The notes under the pieces were generated by a model. That model saw nothing but the letters and a program-made list of their open reading frames with translations. It was not told where the DNA came from and searched no databases. 64,000 nucleotides of DNA from Kriegella aquimaris. GTDB taxonomy: Bacteria > Bacteroidota > Bacteroidia > Flavobacteriales > Flavobacteriaceae. Shown in pieces: positions 37,483 to 46,888 of the stretch (positions within the stretch are counted from its first letter, which is position 1; each line of letters begins with the position of its first letter). The stretch lies in NCBI RefSeq assembly GCF_900103215.1, contig NZ_FNGV01000015.1, forward strand, positions 86,796-150,795, read 5' to 3'. The translations under genes and the position numbers were made by a program.

Positions 37483-39798
37483 TTGAAGAAGATTAGTAAA
37501 TATCGACATATTTTAATGATATCACTTGCCTTAGTGTTAGGGTCTTGTGGTGTACAAAAGTTTATACCAGAGGGAGAAGTTCTATATACTGGCGCCGAAA
37601 TACATACAAGTACAAAAAAGGATGTCAAAAATTTAAAGAAAATAAAAGCCGAGTTGAACACCCTACTTCGACCTGAGCCCAATTCACAAATTTTGGGCAT
37701 GCGTCTAGGCCTATACTACCATTATAAATCTCAAAAGAAAAATCCCGGCTTTTTAAACAAATGGTTGAACAAAAAGTTTGGTGAAGAACCGGTATACTTT
37801 TCCGAGGTCGATCAAGAGCGAGTTGAAAAATTGATACTGAACCGATTAGATAACAACGGATTTTTCTACAGCAAAGTGGTATCGAAAATTGATAGCACCC
37901 AAAAGTTTGCAGGGGTCGCATATGAAGTTGATATAATAAGGCCTTATGAAATCGGAACTTATCAGATAGAAAAAGACACTTTGCCCATTTATAAGGCCAT
38001 TCAAGAAACGTTAACGAAAACGGCACTAAAACCGGGCGACCGTTTTGACCTTTCGCTAATGAAATTTGAAAGAGAGCGAATCGATAATGATTTGAAACAA
38101 CGTGGCTACTACAATTTCAACCCCGATTTTTTAATTTTTGAGGCTGACACCAATCGTTATGACACCAAAAAGATAGACTTGTTCCTTAGACTCAAAAAAC
38201 AGACGCCCCCTAAGTCCATAATTCCATACACCATAGATTCTATAACGGTCTACCCCAATTATACGGTTGAGGATACCATTGTTTCCAATGAAAGAATTAT
38301 TATTGAAGATATAGGTTTTGTTCAAGACGAGGAGTTCTTTGATCCCCGACAATTGAAACCCTATATTCTTTTCAAAAAAGGACAAAAATACAATGCGCGA
38401 ACAGCACGGCTAACAAGCAATCGACTATCATCGATAGGAAGTTATAAATACGTCAATATCCAATTTACAGAAAAAGATACCACCACTAAAGATGGCGCCG
38501 GATCGCTATATGCCGACATCTACCTTTCACCATTGACCAAACGATCTATCAGGGCCGAATTGCAAGCGGTAACCAAATCAAATGGACTTGCCGGACCCGG
38601 AATTTCAGCGACCTACAGCAACCGAAATCTTTTTCAAAGTGGGGAGACTTTTAGCATCACCGGCGATTTCTCGTATGCGACACAGCTTTCTGGAGGGAAC
38701 AACTCAGGGCTCAGTAGTATAGCAGGTGGATTGAAAACAGATTTGGTTATACCGAGATTGGTTCCTTTTTCGACTAGTATGTTCAAATATGCCGTACCAA
38801 AAACCAAAATCAGCTTGGGAGGTGATATTTTAAAAAGAAGCCAATTGTATACGCTCACTTCTTTTAATACCTCGTTTGGGTATACATGGAATGCGAACAA
38901 GTATGTCTATCACGAACTCAACCCCATCAGCATCAATTATGTAAACCTCGCCGATACCACCGAGGAATTTGAGACCATATTGGATAACAACCCCTTTTTA
39001 CAGCTGAGTTTTGAGCAGCAGTTCATCGCCGGTTTGAATTATACGTTTACCTACAACGAGCTTGTAGATAATAAAAAAACCTTTCCCATTTATGTGTCGA
39101 CCAGTTTCGATATTTCTGGAAACACCTTAGGGTTGCTCAGCGGAAATAGGAAAACTGTTTTTGGTTTGGAATATGCGCAATATGCTAAAGCTGATATCGA
39201 TTTTCGCTATTATATGAAGTGGGGCCAAGAACAAACCGTTATCAGTCGAATATATGCCGGATGGGGTATTCCCTACGGAAACTCTACCACTTTACCGTTC
39301 GTTAAACAATTCTTCTCAGGAGGCCCATACAGCGTCAGGGCGTTTAAAATACGTTCACTTGGCCCTGGCACTTTTAAATCTGATGATGACAGTAGCTCTT
39401 CTTCCTTTTTTGACCAATCAGGAAACTTGGCCTTGGAAGCAAATCTGGAATATCGATTTCCTATTTGGTCTTATTTGAAAGGCGCAATATTCGCAGATGC
39501 AGGAAATGTTTGGCTCACCAATTCCATTGAAATCGATGAGGACGAATCCACCGAAAGTCGCGAACTTTATCAAGAACTTATGGATAAAGGAACTTTTGGC
39601 TCAAATTGGGCCAGGGAATTGGGGGTTGGGGTAGGCTTTGGTCTTCGTGTCGACATTCAAAGCTTTGTCATTCGCCTAGACCTGGCATCTCCAGTAAGGG
39701 TGCCCTACTTGCCCGAAGGTGAGCGCAGTAGAACACCATTTTTCGATGGAGGTAGCGACAACTTGATTTTAAATTTCGCTATCGGATATCCTTTTTAA
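37483..39798 (+). CDS. BamA/TamA-family outer membrane lipoprotein
   Basis: A 771-residue outer-membrane assembly protein: lipoprotein signal (LVLGSC, Cys22), POTRA-like repeats in the first about 350 residues, and a 16-strand Omp85 barrel with the conserved FSGGPYSVRAFKIRSLGPG loop and a NLILNFAIGYPF ending that fits a BamA beta-signal. The only start that keeps the positively charged n-region is TTG at 37483; the next ATG would remove it. It forms an operon with the TamB-like gene. Lipidated TamA-like proteins paired with TamB are usual in Bacteroidota. Confidence 0.92.
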   Translation: MKKISKYRHILMISLALVLGSCGVQKFIPEGEVLYTGAEIHTSTKKDVKNLKKIKAELNTLLRPEPNSQILGMRLGLYYHYKSQKKNPGFLNKWLNKKFGEEPVYFSEVDQERVEKLILNRLDNNGFFYSKVVSKIDSTQKFAGVAYEVDIIRPYEIGTYQIEKDTLPIYKAIQETLTKTALKPGDRFDLSLMKFERERIDNDLKQRGYYNFNPDFLIFEADTNRYDTKKIDLFLRLKKQTPPKSIIPYTIDSITVYPNYTVEDTIVSNERIIIEDIGFVQDEEFFDPRQLKPYILFKKGQKYNARTARLTSNRLSSIGSYKYVNIQFTEKDTTTKDGAGSLYADIYLSPLTKRSIRAELQAVTKSNGLAGPGISATYSNRNLFQSGETFSITGDFSYATQLSGGNNSGLSSIAGGLKTDLVIPRLVPFSTSMFKYAVPKTKISLGGDILKRSQLYTLTSFNTSFGYTWNANKYVYHELNPISINYVNLADTTEEFETILDNNPFLQLSFEQQFIAGLNYTFTYNELVDNKKTFPIYVSTSFDISGNTLGLLSGNRKTVFGLEYAQYAKADIDFRYYMKWGQEQTVISRIYAGWGIPYGNSTTLPFVKQFFSGGPYSVRAFKIRSLGPGTFKSDDDSSSSSFFDQSGNLALEANLEYRFPIWSYLKGAIFADAGNVWLTNSIEIDEDESTESRELYQELMDKGTFGSNWARELGVGVGFGLRVDIQSFVIRLDLASPVRVPYLPEGERSRTPFFDGGSDNLILNFAIGYPF

Positions 39799-39843
39799 AA
39801 CACCTTTTCAGCCATTTGCACGGCTTTTAGGTCACGTCAAATT

Positions 39844-40656
39844 TTACCAGAAAATAGGTCCCTTGCCCAAATATTTTTCGGCAATGGGCTGGTAGTATTC
39901 CCGAATCTCTTCCAAATCATAGGTTTTCGGACTCTTCGTATAAAGATCGTACTTGTTAAAGTCTTTAATCCACTCGAGATATTGCTCGTCTTTTTTGTTC
40001 AAAAATTGCTTATAACTACCTCCTGAATGCCATGGGTAAAATGAATGGTATCGAATCATGGCCATCGCCTCTTCCGGCAACGAATTCTCTTTGTGGTTGT
40101 TCAGCACTTGGTAGAAATATTCATCATGCCCCCAAGCCAAATCAAGATTATCGATACCACACCCCTCTTCATAAACACCTAAAGGTGTATTGTAACGCGG
40201 GTCTTGCATATCTTTATTCAGCGCATTAAATTCGGGATATACACAGCTATCTGGCAAGGCACAACCTACTACAAAAACATCACCTACCATACCCCATTGT
40301 TCGGCTTGGCTCGTACCGTCTTCATCACTGCCCCATAGAAACATAACTTTACCAAGATCGTGAAGCAAACCCGTTAGTTGCATCCAATCGGGCCGGCCAT
40401 CTTCGCGAATAGCCTCCGCACTTTGAATCAAGTGCTGTACATTCGGTAAATCGATATCGGGATCACTTACATCAATCAGGTCGTTCAGATGTACCATTGC
40501 TTCCCAAAGTGGCATTGGTTTATCAAAATTCAAGTATTTTTTATGCATACGCTGCACGTAATCTACCGTCTGATTTTTACGCATTTTTCGGTAATGCTCC
40601 TTTACTGCGGCCGATATATCAACCGCCTCGTAATTTCTAAATGTTTTTTCTTCCAT
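39844..40656 (-). CDS. Inositol oxygenase (MIOX)
   Basis: A 270-residue di-iron myo-inositol oxygenase, converting myo-inositol and O2 to D-glucuronate. The HD-domain-like ligands are all present: His75, His99-Asp100 (LLHDLGK), His177 (WGHDEY), His204 (RYHSFYPWH) and Asp237 (FNKYDLYTK). The VYEEGCGIDN segment is also typical. MIOX is best known from eukaryotes but occurs in several Bacteroidota. It lies 85 bp downstream of a sodium-solute symporter, which probably supplies inositol. Enzymes that use glucuronate further are not in this window. Confidence 0.95.
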   Translation of the reverse strand: MEEKTFRNYEAVDISAAVKEHYRKMRKNQTVDYVQRMHKKYLNFDKPMPLWEAMVHLNDLIDVSDPDIDLPNVQHLIQSAEAIREDGRPDWMQLTGLLHDLGKVMFLWGSDEDGTSQAEQWGMVGDVFVVGCALPDSCVYPEFNALNKDMQDPRYNTPLGVYEEGCGIDNLDLAWGHDEYFYQVLNNHKENSLPEEAMAMIRYHSFYPWHSGGSYKQFLNKKDEQYLEWIKDFNKYDLYTKSPKTYDLEEIREYYQPIAEKYLGKGPIFW

Positions 40657-40741
40657 AAAACAAGCAATAGTAGAACCTTGGGGTCCTAATTAAAAAATAA
40701 TTCTTTTACAAATCATCACGTCATCAGTCTCCTTTCGGGGA

Positions 40742-42340
40742 CTATACATTTCCTAGTACAAGGTACAAAATAATGGTAAATACGACCAAGAACAGGCTGA
40801 AGGGTTTAGCGTACTTCCACGGTTTTAAATTTAACACCCCCGCATCTTTCATTTCGAAAGGAGCTTCTTTAGGAAATAAGAGGGTAGCCACATGCATAAC
40901 TATAATATTCAGCACAAATTCGATACCCCAAATATGTACAAAATGAATATCCAATTGCAGTCCATAATACATCACTACATAAAACACAAGACCAAAAAGG
41001 AGACCCGCTTTCGCACCGGAAGCCGAAACCTTAGGAAACAAAAATCCTGCGATAATGACACTGGCAATAGGGATAAAGAATATCCCGTTCAATTGTTGTA
41101 GCAGCTGATAAAGTCCTTCTGGGGCATTGGCCACAAAAGGTGCTATACCAATCGCAAAAATTGCCAATAAGGCTGAAGTCCATTTTCCAATGGCGACTAA
41201 TTTTTTATCGCTGGCATCTTTTTGAATATATCTTTTGAAAATACCCAAACTAAAAACAGTAGCGGCACTGTTCAGTGCACTGTTGAAAGTACTGAGAATC
41301 GCCCCCATCATAACAGCCACAAAAAAACCAGTGAGCCACAGCGGCAATACTTTTTTAACCAAAAGGGGATAAACGCTATCTGGGTTGTCATATAAACTTT
41401 CCCCAAAATAATAAAAACCGATAAGGCCTGGCAACACAATAACCGCCGGGACCAGAATCTTTAACAAGCCTGTATATAGCAAACCTTTTTGGGCTTCCTT
41501 TAAATTGACCGCGCCCAACACCCGCTGTATGATAGACTGGTGCATGGTCCAGAAATAAATTTGATTCACCATTAATCCAGTAAATAACACCTCGAAAGGA
41601 AGGATAGCCGAACGTGCACCCTCGCCGATACTGGGTTCTTTACTGACCACATTGAATTTATCCGGGCTGTTCTCAAAAACCATTCCCATACCCTCGAACA
41701 GATTGCCATCGCCAATGCTCAACAATGCCAAAATCGGAACCAAAAGACCAGCGACCAAAAGACCAAAACCGTTAATGGTATCCGTATACGCGACCATTTT
41801 AAGTCCGCCAAATATGGCGTAAATAGCACCAATCGTACCCACAACCAGAATGGTAATCCAAATGCCTTGCGATTGGGTAACATTCAGCGCTTCAGATATT
41901 TCGAAAATAGCCTCGATGTTCAAGGCCCCGGTGTATAATACAATAGGTAACAGTGTAGCAACAAAAGAAATAATAAGCAAAAGAGCGACCAGGGTTCGGG
42001 TTACCCCATCAAACCGTTTTTCCAGAAATTCTGGTATCGTAGTCAGCCCCATTTTTAAGTAACGTGGCGCAAAATATAGGGCGGCAATGACCAACGCCAA
42101 TGCAGAAGTTACCTCCCAAGCCACGATAATCGCTCCATTTCGATAAGCCGATCCATTCATACCTACTAAATGCTCGGTTGAAATATTAGTCAGTAAAAGT
42201 GATCCAGCGATCACGATACCAGTCAATGAACGCCCACCTAAAAAATACCCGTCACGAGAATCTAGCTTGTCGCGTCGTAATTTCCAAGTCGCATAAAATG
42301 CAACAAAACCCGTAAATAGAAGAAAAGTAAATAACGCCAT
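40742..42340 (-). CDS. Sodium/solute symporter, probably for inositol
   Basis: A 532-residue SSS-family transporter of the SGLT-like type, with about 14 transmembrane segments. Landmarks: DGYFLGGRSLTGIVIAGSLLLTNIS at TM1-TM2, GGLKMVAYTDTINGFGLLVAG, YFWTMHQSIIQRVLGA, and MMGAILSTFNSALNSAAT in the sodium-site helix. It is the first gene of an operon with inositol oxygenase, which suggests inositol as the solute; this is inference from context. Confidence 0.9.
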   Translation of the reverse strand: MALFTFLLFTGFVAFYATWKLRRDKLDSRDGYFLGGRSLTGIVIAGSLLLTNISTEHLVGMNGSAYRNGAIIVAWEVTSALALVIAALYFAPRYLKMGLTTIPEFLEKRFDGVTRTLVALLLIISFVATLLPIVLYTGALNIEAIFEISEALNVTQSQGIWITILVVGTIGAIYAIFGGLKMVAYTDTINGFGLLVAGLLVPILALLSIGDGNLFEGMGMVFENSPDKFNVVSKEPSIGEGARSAILPFEVLFTGLMVNQIYFWTMHQSIIQRVLGAVNLKEAQKGLLYTGLLKILVPAVIVLPGLIGFYYFGESLYDNPDSVYPLLVKKVLPLWLTGFFVAVMMGAILSTFNSALNSAATVFSLGIFKRYIQKDASDKKLVAIGKWTSALLAIFAIGIAPFVANAPEGLYQLLQQLNGIFFIPIASVIIAGFLFPKVSASGAKAGLLFGLVFYVVMYYGLQLDIHFVHIWGIEFVLNIIVMHVATLLFPKEAPFEMKDAGVLNLKPWKYAKPFSLFLVVFTIILYLVLGNV

Positions 42341-42409
42341 TGGCCGTAAAAATAGGAATTTGACAAAAAGTTGAGGCCAAAGAAAGTAAATAATTAATTT
42401 TAAAACGAT

Positions 42410-42826
42410 TTAATGCACAATAAATCGTTTATCAAACTGATGTTTTATCAACACTATTTGAATGCAAGCAAAAAATGAAAAGCCCAAAACCCCATAAATT
42501 AAAGTATTTGGCATGTTGAAATGAGGAAGATTCTTGAGCAAATCAAAATTGATTTGTCCATCAATATTCATAAGGCCCGACAAAGAAGTTTCCATTTCAA
42601 CGCTACCGAAGACAACTAACAGACTACCAATAAATAAAAACAGGCCAATACCTGCCCATGCATACTTTGATATCAACGGGCGGTATGTAAAAAGTTCGTT
42701 TTGGGGCATAGTTTCTACCTGCTCCATAATTTTGGAAGTAAAATTAAGGGAGGGTGATTCAATGGGATTTTCCCGTAACAATTTCCCGACAAATTCATCT
42801 AGTTCTTTATCGCTCTCTTTGTCCAT
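42410..42826 (-). CDS. Putative anti-sigma factor, membrane protein
   Basis: 138 residues. The acidic N-terminal part (DKELDEFVGKLLRENPIESPS) could bind a sigma factor, and two transmembrane segments follow (YAWAGIGLFLFIGSLLVVFG and the ALIYGVLGFSFFACIQIVLI-like C-terminal helix). No zinc-binding HxxxCxxC motif is seen. The gene overlaps the 3' end of the ECF sigma gene by 20 bp, which is why an anti-sigma role is proposed. Confidence 0.65.
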   Translation of the reverse strand: MDKESDKELDEFVGKLLRENPIESPSLNFTSKIMEQVETMPQNELFTYRPLISKYAWAGIGLFLFIGSLLVVFGSVEMETSLSGLMNIDGQINFDLLKNLPHFNMPNTLIYGVLGFSFFACIQIVLIKHQFDKRFIVH

Positions 42827-43397
42827 AACTTCTAATTGTTTCTGGTTCCAATTTTGTCTTTAATATTTTTGCCAACCGTTTTCTGGCTCGGAACAGTTTT
42901 ACTTTCACATGATTAGAGGTCATTCCGACTATCGCTGAGATTTCTTCAAGGGACAATTCCTCAAAATAGAAAAGTGTCAAAAGTAAGCCGTAATCATTGG
43001 GTAAATCTTGTAAACTGTTCTGAATTAGTTTGGCCCGTTCACGTTGCTCTAGAAAATCGAGGGCGTTGTCCATTGTTTTCACCCCAGACTTATCAAACTC
43101 ATCAAGGGTAACAACATAGGGTTCATTTTTAAGCTTTTTCAACCGATCCAAACAACCATTGTAAGTAATTCTATAAACCCAAGTCGAGAATTTAGAATCA
43201 CCTTTAAATTTTTTAAGGGAGCGGAAAATCTTTACAAAAGTATCTTGAGCCAATTCTTCGGCCTCTTCCCGATTCTTTAACATACGAAAAGCCAGGGTAA
43301 ACACCATATTCTTATAACGATTCACCAGTACCGCAAAGGCTGTCGTATCACCATTTAATATGCTGTCTATAATAAGTTGGTCGTCGTCGATTGGCAT
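42807..43397 (-). CDS. ECF-type RNA polymerase sigma factor
   Basis: From the ATG at 43397 (MPIDDDQLIID) the protein has 196 residues, normal for ECF sigmas. Region 2 is RYKNMVFTLAFRMLKNREEAEELAQDTFVKIFRSL with KFSTWVYRITYN; region 4 is LPNDYGLLLTLFYFEELSLEEISAIVGMTSNHVKVKLFRARKRL. In-frame ATGs at 43472 and 43520 would add an unrelated leader and leave only 14 bp to the divergent gene, so they are disfavoured. The overlapping downstream membrane protein is probably its anti-sigma factor. Confidence 0.9.
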   Translation of the reverse strand: MPIDDDQLIIDSILNGDTTAFAVLVNRYKNMVFTLAFRMLKNREEAEELAQDTFVKIFRSLKKFKGDSKFSTWVYRITYNGCLDRLKKLKNEPYVVTLDEFDKSGVKTMDNALDFLEQRERAKLIQNSLQDLPNDYGLLLTLFYFEELSLEEISAIVGMTSNHVKVKLFRARKRLAKILKTKLEPETIRSYGQRER

Positions 43398-43534
43398 GTA
43401 AGTCTTTGACGGCGTAAAAAGACTTTCGGTTACGATTGCCTTGAAAAAAATTTCTGAAATAGATGTAACCATAACTTGTTTTACGTCGTCATAACCGATG
43501 AACCCAATAAAATTAATCATTTAAATATAAATAT

Positions 43535-43891
43535 ATGGCAGGTCCGGTATTCGTTTTCATCAGTTTATTTATTGTGATTTTTGGTATTTGTTACCTCTAT
43601 TTTTCAACACGGAACAAAGAGCGCCTTGCTTTAATAGAAAAAGGTGCCGATGCCAGTATTTTTGTCAAGGGCAAACGCGAACATGCCCCACCGGTATGGA
43701 AAATTCTTATCCTCAATTTGGCATTGTTGCTTATGGGAATCGGTGCAGGTATTATTATTGGTGGTGTTTTAAGATCAACTTTCAATGTTCAATGGGATGT
43801 AGCAACGTTCGGATCTATTTTCTTAATGGCGGGCACAGGTCTTTTAATAGGATTCTTTTTGACCAAGAAAATGGATAAGGAGGAATCATAA
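43535..43891 (+). CDS. DUF6249-like small membrane protein
   Basis: 118 residues with three hydrophobic segments: residues 3-23, about 55-80 and about 90-110. The cytoplasmic loop after the first helix (STRNKERLALIEKGADASIF) is a recognisable feature of the DUF6249 family. It is divergent from the ECF sigma gene, an arrangement seen in other flavobacteria, and may be regulated by it. The function is unknown. Confidence 0.75.
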   Translation: MAGPVFVFISLFIVIFGICYLYFSTRNKERLALIEKGADASIFVKGKREHAPPVWKILILNLALLLMGIGAGIIIGGVLRSTFNVQWDVATFGSIFLMAGTGLLIGFFLTKKMDKEES

Positions 43892-43956
43892 TACATCTAC
43901 TAATTTATAGAAGTTAAAACCATGGCATTACAGCGATGGTTTTTCTATTTTTGGGT

Positions 43957-44592
43957 ATGAAGATAATTTCAACCAATCTTGGAAAACCGACCACTATAAT
44001 TTGGAACGGTAAAGAGGAACAAACCGGAATCTTTAAGTATCCCGTTCCGACAGCCTTACGTTTAGGAGAAACCGATGTAGAAAAGGACACCGTAATCGAC
44101 CGGAAACATCACGCCGGGGTCAATAAAGCGTGTTTTCTCTTTTCTGCCGACCACTACCCTTTTTGGAAAAAACAATATCCGAACCTTAAATGGGATTGGG
44201 GTATGTTTGGCGAAAACCTTACGGTAGAAGGTTTCGATGAATCCGTCATTCGTATTGGAGACATCTTTAAAATGGGAACGGCCTTGGTACAAGTATCTCA
44301 ACCTCGCGAGCCCTGTTATAAATTGGGCATCAGGTTCTCCGACCAATCCATTCTCAAGAAATATATTGCATATGGCTATCCCGGTACGTACGTACGTATT
44401 TTGCAGAAAGGTTTCGTCAGTACAGGCGATGAAATGGTTCTTGTTGAACAATCAAAAAACACATTGACGGTAAAACAATGTTTCGAGATAATACTCGCCC
44501 GAAAAAAGGATCCCGCAATAGTGAGATTGGCTGTCGAAAATCTTTCCCTTCCCGAATATAAAAGAGAGCGACTAAAAAAACACCTCTTTTAA
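43957..44592 (+). CDS. MOSC domain protein (YiiM-like)
   Basis: 211 residues from the ATG at 43957. The MOSC domain binds molybdenum cofactor-type sulfur carriers. Visible motifs are VIDRKHHAGVNKACF, WGMFGENLTVEGFDE, and the conserved Cys in VSQPREPCYKLGIRF. The C-terminal 3-alpha region has NTLTVKQCFEIILARK. YiiM-like members help reduce N-hydroxylated compounds. It stands alone, with no redox partner gene adjacent. Confidence 0.9.
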   Translation: MKIISTNLGKPTTIIWNGKEEQTGIFKYPVPTALRLGETDVEKDTVIDRKHHAGVNKACFLFSADHYPFWKKQYPNLKWDWGMFGENLTVEGFDESVIRIGDIFKMGTALVQVSQPREPCYKLGIRFSDQSILKKYIAYGYPGTYVRILQKGFVSTGDEMVLVEQSKNTLTVKQCFEIILARKKDPAIVRLAVENLSLPEYKRERLKKHLF

Positions 44593-44731
44593 AATGATGT
44601 CAAAAACAATAACTCTGAAAAAACGATAAGTTTTCAGTAACTTGGGTGTGTAGTTATCCGTTTCCTAAAGGTTTGTATGGCTAAATAGTACGTCATAATC
44701 CCCTAGGTAGATGGAACAGTAAAACAAAAAC

Positions 44732-45085
44732 ATGGAGCTCCCCTGGCATTTTTACTTAATGGCTATTACGTACATAACTGCGGGGCTGATGCATTTTATA
44801 CGACCTAAAATGTATATGCGAATCTTACCAGGCTACTTACCCGGTCATAAGGCCTTGGTGACACTCAGTGGTCTTTCAGAAATAATTCTGGGTATTGCAC
44901 TTTGTTTTTCATTGACCAAAGACTTTGCTTTGGTATGCATCATTTGCATGCTTACCTTTTTTCTACCGGTACATATTCACATGCTTTTAAATGAAAAAGC
45001 ATCGATGGGGCTACCTAAATGGATGCTAGTGCTGCGCATTCCGCTACAATTCTTACTGATGTACTGGGCGTTTTGGTATTTGTAA
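44732..45085 (+). CDS. DoxX-like integral membrane protein
   Basis: 117 residues with four transmembrane helices. The first, MAITYITAGLMHFIRPKMYMRILPGYLP, carries the HFxxP pattern of DoxX-like proteins, and LSGLSEIILGIALCF is also typical. No specific function can be given. Confidence 0.85.
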   Translation: MELPWHFYLMAITYITAGLMHFIRPKMYMRILPGYLPGHKALVTLSGLSEIILGIALCFSLTKDFALVCIICMLTFFLPVHIHMLLNEKASMGLPKWMLVLRIPLQFLLMYWAFWYL

Positions 45086-45112
45086 ACAAAGCCTCGATTA
45101 ACAAAAATAAAA

Positions 45113-45151
45113 GTCCCCAAAAGGCGCTTTAGTGGCAGACCTTTTGAGGAC
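45113..45151 (-). terminator. Terminator of the secreted-protein gene at 45200
   Basis: A 12-bp stem (45113-45124 with 45140-45151) that pairs fully only on the minus strand, with one G-U. On that strand it is followed by TTTTATTTTTG. It lies 48 bp past the stop. Confidence 0.75.
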
Positions 45152-45199
45152 AATTAACTCAACTTAACAACTCAACTTACTTAATCAACTCTTCTTCAA

Positions 45200-45787
45200 T
45201 TAGTTTACAACAAAGTCTTTATAATAAACACCGTTGCTATCTTTTACCACTAAAGTATAACTGTCTTTAAAAGCATTCTTAAAATTAAAAGCTTTTTCTA
45301 TTTTAAGCTCATCACTTACAACCTCTTCGAAAAGCGTTCTATTGCTGCTGTCATAGATTTTAATTTCTACTTTTTTTGCATCGAGGTTCAAAAGGTTTAG
45401 AAAAACCATTCCTTCAGCTACTTTGAAAACAGGCTTAGCATTCTCTTTTTTCTCAACTATTTTCACATCGGTAGCATCTACTTCCAAAGTATAAACAATT
45501 TCCCGAAGCGCATTATCTACCTTTAAATAGTAGCTGCCGTCCTTAAGGTCTTTCAAATCAAACTTCTTTGTATAAGCGTACTTTCCAGAAACAGCCTCGG
45601 AATACATGATATTACCATCAATATCAAAAAATTTGACTGATGTATCCTTTGATGACGGATCCAATTCAAAAACCAAACTTTTGGTGTTGGTATTTGACAA
45701 CACGTTCAATTTAGGTTCGTTTGCCATGCCTTTTGAGGTAACGAACATAAAGGCCAATACTGCGGTTAATTTTAGAACTTTTTTCAT
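45200..45787 (-). CDS. Secreted protein with two beta-sandwich-like repeats
   Basis: 195 residues with a signal peptide (MKKVLKLTAVLAFMFVTSKGMA). The mature protein seems to consist of two similar halves, each with a VKFFDIDGNIMYSE / VEIKIYDSSNRTLFEE strand pair and a DGSYYLKVDN / DSYTLVVKDS strand. This resembles the T9SS C-terminal sorting fold, but no sorting motif is clear. Lysine-rich. The function is unknown. It is divergent from an AraC regulator, with a long inverted repeat between them. Confidence 0.75.
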   Translation of the reverse strand: MKKVLKLTAVLAFMFVTSKGMANEPKLNVLSNTNTKSLVFELDPSSKDTSVKFFDIDGNIMYSEAVSGKYAYTKKFDLKDLKDGSYYLKVDNALREIVYTLEVDATDVKIVEKKENAKPVFKVAEGMVFLNLLNLDAKKVEIKIYDSSNRTLFEEVVSDELKIEKAFNFKNAFKDSYTLVVKDSNGVYYKDFVVN

Positions 45788-45878
45788 AACGTTTTGTTTT
45801 ACACGGGTTAGTGAATAATTTATGATACAAACTTACGTTCATATTCTAGCGCTCACTACAGCTGTATGTTCCAATTTG

Positions 45879-45934
45879 TGTTCTATTTTAACCACCAACA
45901 GGGTTAATTTTGTGTTAAATGGTAAAATAGAACA
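45879..45934. promoter_or_regulatory. Inverted repeat in AraC/secreted-protein divergent region
   Basis: The arms TGTTCTATTTTAACCA (45879-45894) and TGGTAAAATAGAACA (45920-45934) are complementary except for one extra base, with a 25-bp gap. A TAATTTTG -7 box for the plus strand follows at 45944-45951. The repeat is a candidate operator for the adjacent AraC-type regulator; no T-run suggests a terminator. Confidence 0.5.
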
Positions 45935-46009
45935 TATTTTTGGTAATTTTGCAAAGTTTAAGGGTAAAAGCGTTATCTAATTTTATACTTTTTATATTAA
46001 AATCTATTT

Positions 46010-46882
46010 ATGATTTCAACAAAACCTACTTTTGAAGCCATCAAACCCAATTTTGGTCACTCATTTACTTATCAAAGGTTCGATGAGGATCATTTGAACC
46101 ATAATAACATATGGCATTTCCATCCAGAACTTGAATTGGTATATGTAAATGGAGGTTCGGGAAAACGCCAGATAGGCAGCCATATTTCGTACTACTCTGA
46201 AGGAGATTTAATCTTGATCGGCAGTAATCTGCCCCATTGTGGCCTTACCGATAGCCTTACGGGGAATACCAGTGAAACCGTCGTTCAAATGAAAATGGAT
46301 TTCTTGGGAAATGAATTTTTCGACATTCCTGAGATGAAAAAAATTCAGGGTCTCTTTGAAATGTCTAAAAGTGGTATGGCATTTTCAGGAAATACCAAAC
46401 GTAAAATAGGCGAAAAAATCGAAGTGCTCGAATATCAGACCGACTTTCAACGCTTACTCTCTATTCTGAATATTTTGAACGAGTTGGCAAAATCGGATGA
46501 ATTCAAAATACTAAATGCGGAAGGTTTTTCAATTGAGACCGAAGTGAAAGACAATGACCGTATCAATATTGTATTCAATCATGTCAAAAATAATTTCAAG
46601 GAAGAGATTACTTTAGACGAGATTGCGAACATGGTAAGTATGACCGTGCCGTCGTTCTGTAGGTACTTTAAAAAAATCACGCACAAAACATTTGTACAGT
46701 TCGTCAATGAATATCGTTTGGTACACGCCTCAAAACTGTTGGCGGAAAAACCGATGAGCATTACCGAAGTTTGTTTTGAAAGTGGCTTCAATAATTTTTC
46801 CCACTTCAATAAATCGTTTAAGGCATTTACGGGCCAGAATCCCTCAGAGTATCGAAACCAATTGAAAACCATCTTGCAGTAG
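46010..46882 (+). CDS. AraC-family transcriptional regulator
   Basis: 290 residues. The N-terminal cupin-like sensor domain has WHFHPELELVYVNGGSGKRQIGSH and GDLILIGSNLPH, and the C-terminal double helix-turn-helix has ITLDEIANMVSMTVPSFCRYFKKITHKTF and ITEVCFESGFNNFSHFNKSFKAFTGQNPSEYR. Such proteins usually sense a carbohydrate or related ligand. A plus-strand TAATTTTG box at 45944-45951 may be its promoter. The stop is 6 bp before the AlkB-like gene, so both may be co-transcribed. Confidence 0.93.
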   Translation: MISTKPTFEAIKPNFGHSFTYQRFDEDHLNHNNIWHFHPELELVYVNGGSGKRQIGSHISYYSEGDLILIGSNLPHCGLTDSLTGNTSETVVQMKMDFLGNEFFDIPEMKKIQGLFEMSKSGMAFSGNTKRKIGEKIEVLEYQTDFQRLLSILNILNELAKSDEFKILNAEGFSIETEVKDNDRINIVFNHVKNNFKEEITLDEIANMVSMTVPSFCRYFKKITHKTFVQFVNEYRLVHASKLLAEKPMSITEVCFESGFNNFSHFNKSFKAFTGQNPSEYRNQLKTILQ

Positions 46883-46888
46883 CTCGGC

